This document shows, piece by piece, positions 7,749-10,105 of a stretch of 10,105 nt of DNA. Position 1 is the stretch's first letter; every line of letters starts with the position of its first letter. Position numbers and translations under genes: made by a program. The stretch spans positions 1-10,105 of the forward strand of contig CALJKQ010000038.1 of assembly GCA_937973565.1 (NCBI GenBank), in the 5' to 3' direction. This stretch comes from an uncultured Saprospiraceae bacterium. GTDB lineage: Bacteria > Bacteroidota > Bacteroidia > Chitinophagales > Saprospiraceae. The notes beneath the pieces are model-generated. The model was not told where the DNA came from and did no database searches. It was given only the letters and a program-made list of their open reading frames with translations.

Positions 7749-7756
7749 TATTTTTG
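7749..7756 (+). promoter_or_regulatory. Candidate -7 box (TATTTTTG) for thrA
   Basis: This is the same octamer as at 4651-4658, again a full match to TAnnTTTG. It ends 23 bases before the GTG start of thrA. A clear -33 TTG is not visible at the expected spacing. The 113-base gap between the propeller gene and thrA shows no terminator hairpin, no Thr/Ile-codon-rich leader peptide and no attenuator-like structure, so thrA control by classical leader-peptide attenuation is not supported. Confidence 0.5.
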
Positions 7757-7779
7757 CATCTAAATCAGGAATTTACAAA

Positions 7780-10105
7780 GTGAGAGTATTGAAATTTGGA
7801 GGATCTTCAGTAGGTACTCCCGAGAGAATAAAGGGTATCATCAGCATCCTCAAGCCGCGCATCGAAGGGGAGGAAGAAATGGCATTGGTCTTTTCAGCTT
7901 TCAGCGGCGTTACCGATAGCCTGATATCCATGAGTGAGCAGGCGGCAACAGGAAAAGATGCATTTTATAGGCAATTCCACCATTTTGTTGCCAGACACGT
8001 TGAAGCCGCAGAGACTTTGCTGGGAGCAGAGGGTTATGCATCCATTAAAAATGAGTTGGATGAAACCCACAACAATCTTCTGAATTTACTGAAGGGTATC
8101 AATCTTGTAATGGAAGTGACGCCCCGTACCATGGACTATGTTTTGAGTTTTGGCGAGCGGAATTCCAATTTTATCATTGCAAAGGCGATTGAAAAAGAAG
8201 GGTATAAAGTCAGCTATTTGGATGCGAGAAAGATCATTAAAACAAACAAAGAATTTGGAGCTGCAAAAGTCAATTTTGGCATTACCGATGGACTGATAAG
8301 AGATCACTTTCATACCCATAAAGGGACCATCCAGGTAGTAACCGGCTTTATCGCTTCTGATGTCGGTGGACTCACTACCACTTTGGGAAGAGGAGGCTCT
8401 GATTATACAGCGGCCATCCTGGCGGGAGCATTGCAGGCGGAAGCATTGGAAATCTGGACAGATGTAGACGGCGTATTGACCTGTGATCCCCGAAAAGTAA
8501 AAAAGGCCTTTACGCTGCCCTCATTAAGTTATGCGGAAGCGATGGAAATGTCTCATTTTGGAGCCAAAGTCATCTATCCGCCTACCATCCAACCGGCGTT
8601 GCAAAAGGGGATTCCCATCTATATAAAAAACACCTTTAACCCCGGATTTGAAGGAACCCACATTGACAAGGAAGCGGATCCAAATTTTAAATCGGTTATA
8701 AAAGGCATAACCTCACTTGGGAACATTGCTTTGTTGAGACTGCAGGGTAGCGGACTGGTAGGGGTACCGGGTGTTTCTGCAAGGCTGTTTGGTGCACTGG
8801 GACAGGCTAAAATCAACATAATTTTGATCTCTCAGGCTTCTTCAGAGCATAGCATATGTTTTGCGGTTTCACAGGGAGATGCCCAAAAAGCCAGCCAGGC
8901 CTTACGGGAAGAGTTTCAAAAGGAAATGGAAGCAGGGCTTATTGATGAGCCACAACTTGAAAAAGATAAATGTGTACTCGCTGTAGTAGGAGAAGGGATG
9001 AAACATGTGCCGGGTGTCGCCGGTAAATTGTTTGAAGCATTGGGTAAAAACGGCATCAATATCACGGCCATAGCCCAGGGTTCTTCCGAACTCAATATTA
9101 GTTTTGTGATCGATAAAAAGGATGAAGCCAAGGCTTTAAATATGATACACGACTCCTTCTTTTTATCCGACAACCGAAGGGTCAATTTGTTCATCGTAGG
9201 TACCGGCTTGATTGGAACTGCATTTTTAGAGCAGCTGGCTATTCAAAAGCAACAACTTATCGATCGCTTCAAATTGGAATTGAATGTTACCGGGCTTTCC
9301 AACTCACGGAAAATGATATTGGACGAAAATGGCATTGATTTGAAAGACTGGAAACAAAAGTTGGAAAACAGCGGGGTAGAAGCAGACATTGTAAACTTTG
9401 TGGAAAGCATGAAGGAAATGAATCTTTCCAATAGTGTTTTCATTGACAATACGGCTGATGGCAGCATACCGCTGCATTACGCTCATATATTATCATCCAA
9501 TATATCTCTGGTAACACCCAATAAAATTGCCACTTCGGCAAGTAATGATGAGTACAGGAGACTTAAAAAGTTGGCAGCAGACAGGAAAATATTTTTTAAA
9601 TATGAAACCAATGTAGGTGCCGGCCTGCCCGTTATTTCTACGATACAAAATCTTATCAACAGTGGCGACAGGATTTTGAAAATTCAGGCCGTAATGTCGG
9701 GCTCAATTTCCTTTATATTCAACAATTATAAAAGTGATTCACGATTCAGCGATCTGGTAATAAAAGCACGTGATATGGGCTACACAGAACCCGATCCCAG
9801 AGAAGATCTGAGCGGTGCCGATGTCAGGCGAAAAATTATTATCCTCACACGCGAAAGTGGATATGATATTGAATCGGAAGATGTAGCACTGGATGCGGTT
9901 TTGCCTGCTCAGCTGATGGATGCTCCTGATGTAACAACTTTTTTGCAGCAGCTTCCGGACTTTGATGAGGTGATCAGAAAAAGGGCCCAGCAGGCAGCTG
10001 CAGCCGGAAATGTATTGCGTTATATTGGCACAATGGAAGAAGGCAAGGCAAAAATATCGATTGAGGAGGTAGGACCGGAAAGCCCTTTTTACAGCCTGGA
10101 TGGCA
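7780..10105 (+). CDS. thrA: Bifunctional aspartokinase I/homoserine dehydrogenase I (3' partial)
   Basis: ThrA catalyses the first step (ATP-dependent phosphorylation of aspartate) and third step (NAD(P)H reduction of aspartate semialdehyde to homoserine) of threonine/methionine synthesis, in the cytoplasm. The frame is open to the window end: 775 codons of an expected ~815-820. The kinase domain shows KFGGSS (residues 5-10), SFGER (123-127), TTLGRGGSD (200-208) and WTDVDGV (226-232). Two ACT domains (about 312-385 and 398-465, each with a VPGV..KLF/RLF..LG pattern) form the regulatory core, where ThrA enzymes usually sense threonine. The dehydrogenase has the dinucleotide motif GTGLIG (474-479), NTADG (557-561), VTPNK (578-582), ETNVGAGLP (609-617) and EPDPREDLSGADVRRK (670-685), with D681 and K685 matching the family's catalytic Asp/Lys pair. 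GTG 7780 gives the canonical (M)RVLKFGGSS start; no Shine-Dalgarno is evident. thrB and thrC often follow in this phylum, outside this window. Confidence 0.97.
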   Translation, partial: MRVLKFGGSSVGTPERIKGIISILKPRIEGEEEMALVFSAFSGVTDSLISMSEQAATGKDAFYRQFHHFVARHVEAAETLLGAEGYASIKNELDETHNNLLNLLKGINLVMEVTPRTMDYVLSFGERNSNFIIAKAIEKEGYKVSYLDARKIIKTNKEFGAAKVNFGITDGLIRDHFHTHKGTIQVVTGFIASDVGGLTTTLGRGGSDYTAAILAGALQAEALEIWTDVDGVLTCDPRKVKKAFTLPSLSYAEAMEMSHFGAKVIYPPTIQPALQKGIPIYIKNTFNPGFEGTHIDKEADPNFKSVIKGITSLGNIALLRLQGSGLVGVPGVSARLFGALGQAKINIILISQASSEHSICFAVSQGDAQKASQALREEFQKEMEAGLIDEPQLEKDKCVLAVVGEGMKHVPGVAGKLFEALGKNGINITAIAQGSSELNISFVIDKKDEAKALNMIHDSFFLSDNRRVNLFIVGTGLIGTAFLEQLAIQKQQLIDRFKLELNVTGLSNSRKMILDENGIDLKDWKQKLENSGVEADIVNFVESMKEMNLSNSVFIDNTADGSIPLHYAHILSSNISLVTPNKIATSASNDEYRRLKKLAADRKIFFKYETNVGAGLPVISTIQNLINSGDRILKIQAVMSGSISFIFNNYKSDSRFSDLVIKARDMGYTEPDPREDLSGADVRRKIIILTRESGYDIESEDVALDAVLPAQLMDAPDVTTFLQQLPDFDEVIRKRAQQAAAAGNVLRYIGTMEEGKAKISIEEVGPESPFYSLDG

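Noticed and set aside
7667..7779. Attenuator or leader peptide upstream of thrA
   Set aside because: No run of Thr/Ile codons after a start, and no pair of competing hairpins or T-tract could be found in the 113-base gap.

Overview
The window looks like one end of a contig from a member of the Bacteroidota, most likely Saprospiria. The evidence is two proteins with C-terminal sorting domains of the type IX secretion system (T9SS), a Cys-rich HYR-repeat protein carrying the dockerin-like module common in Saprospiraceae, TAnnTTTG-type -7 promoter boxes, no clear Shine-Dalgarno sequences, and a fused aspartokinase/homoserine dehydrogenase. Assignment to the class is an inference from protein architecture. 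No rRNA or marker gene is present.

Layout, all on the + strand: (1) positions 1-47 are not genomic. They are Illumina TruSeq-type read-2 adapter with an index, left on the contig end. (2) 50-4567 is a giant secreted protein missing only its first few residues: signal peptide remnant, N-terminal beta domain, a series of HYR-like modules, carboxypeptidase-regulatory-like fold, dockerin-like module, cohesin-like module and T9SS sorting domain. A strong rho-independent terminator follows. (3) 4673-5098 is a small exported NTF2/SnoaL-like protein. (4) 5189-7666 is a lipoprotein-signal-bearing beta-propeller protein with nine Asp-box (BNR) repeats and a T9SS-like C-terminus. (5) 7780 to the window end is thrA, a bifunctional aspartokinase I/homoserine dehydrogenase I, cut by the window edge about 40 residues before its expected end.

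The genes are separated by gaps of about 90-113 bases. A Bacteroidota-like -7 box lies 15-24 bases before each of the three complete starts, so they may be separate transcription units rather than one operon. The first three encode exported or surface proteins. thrA is housekeeping amino-acid biosynthesis and has no evident functional link to them. I see no mobile element, CRISPR array, tRNA, rRNA or defence system, and nothing that amounts to a new biological system. The points most worth a second look are the adapter-derived false N-terminus, the coexistence of a lipobox and a T9SS sorting domain in one protein, and the dockerin-like plus cohesin-like pairing within one polypeptide.
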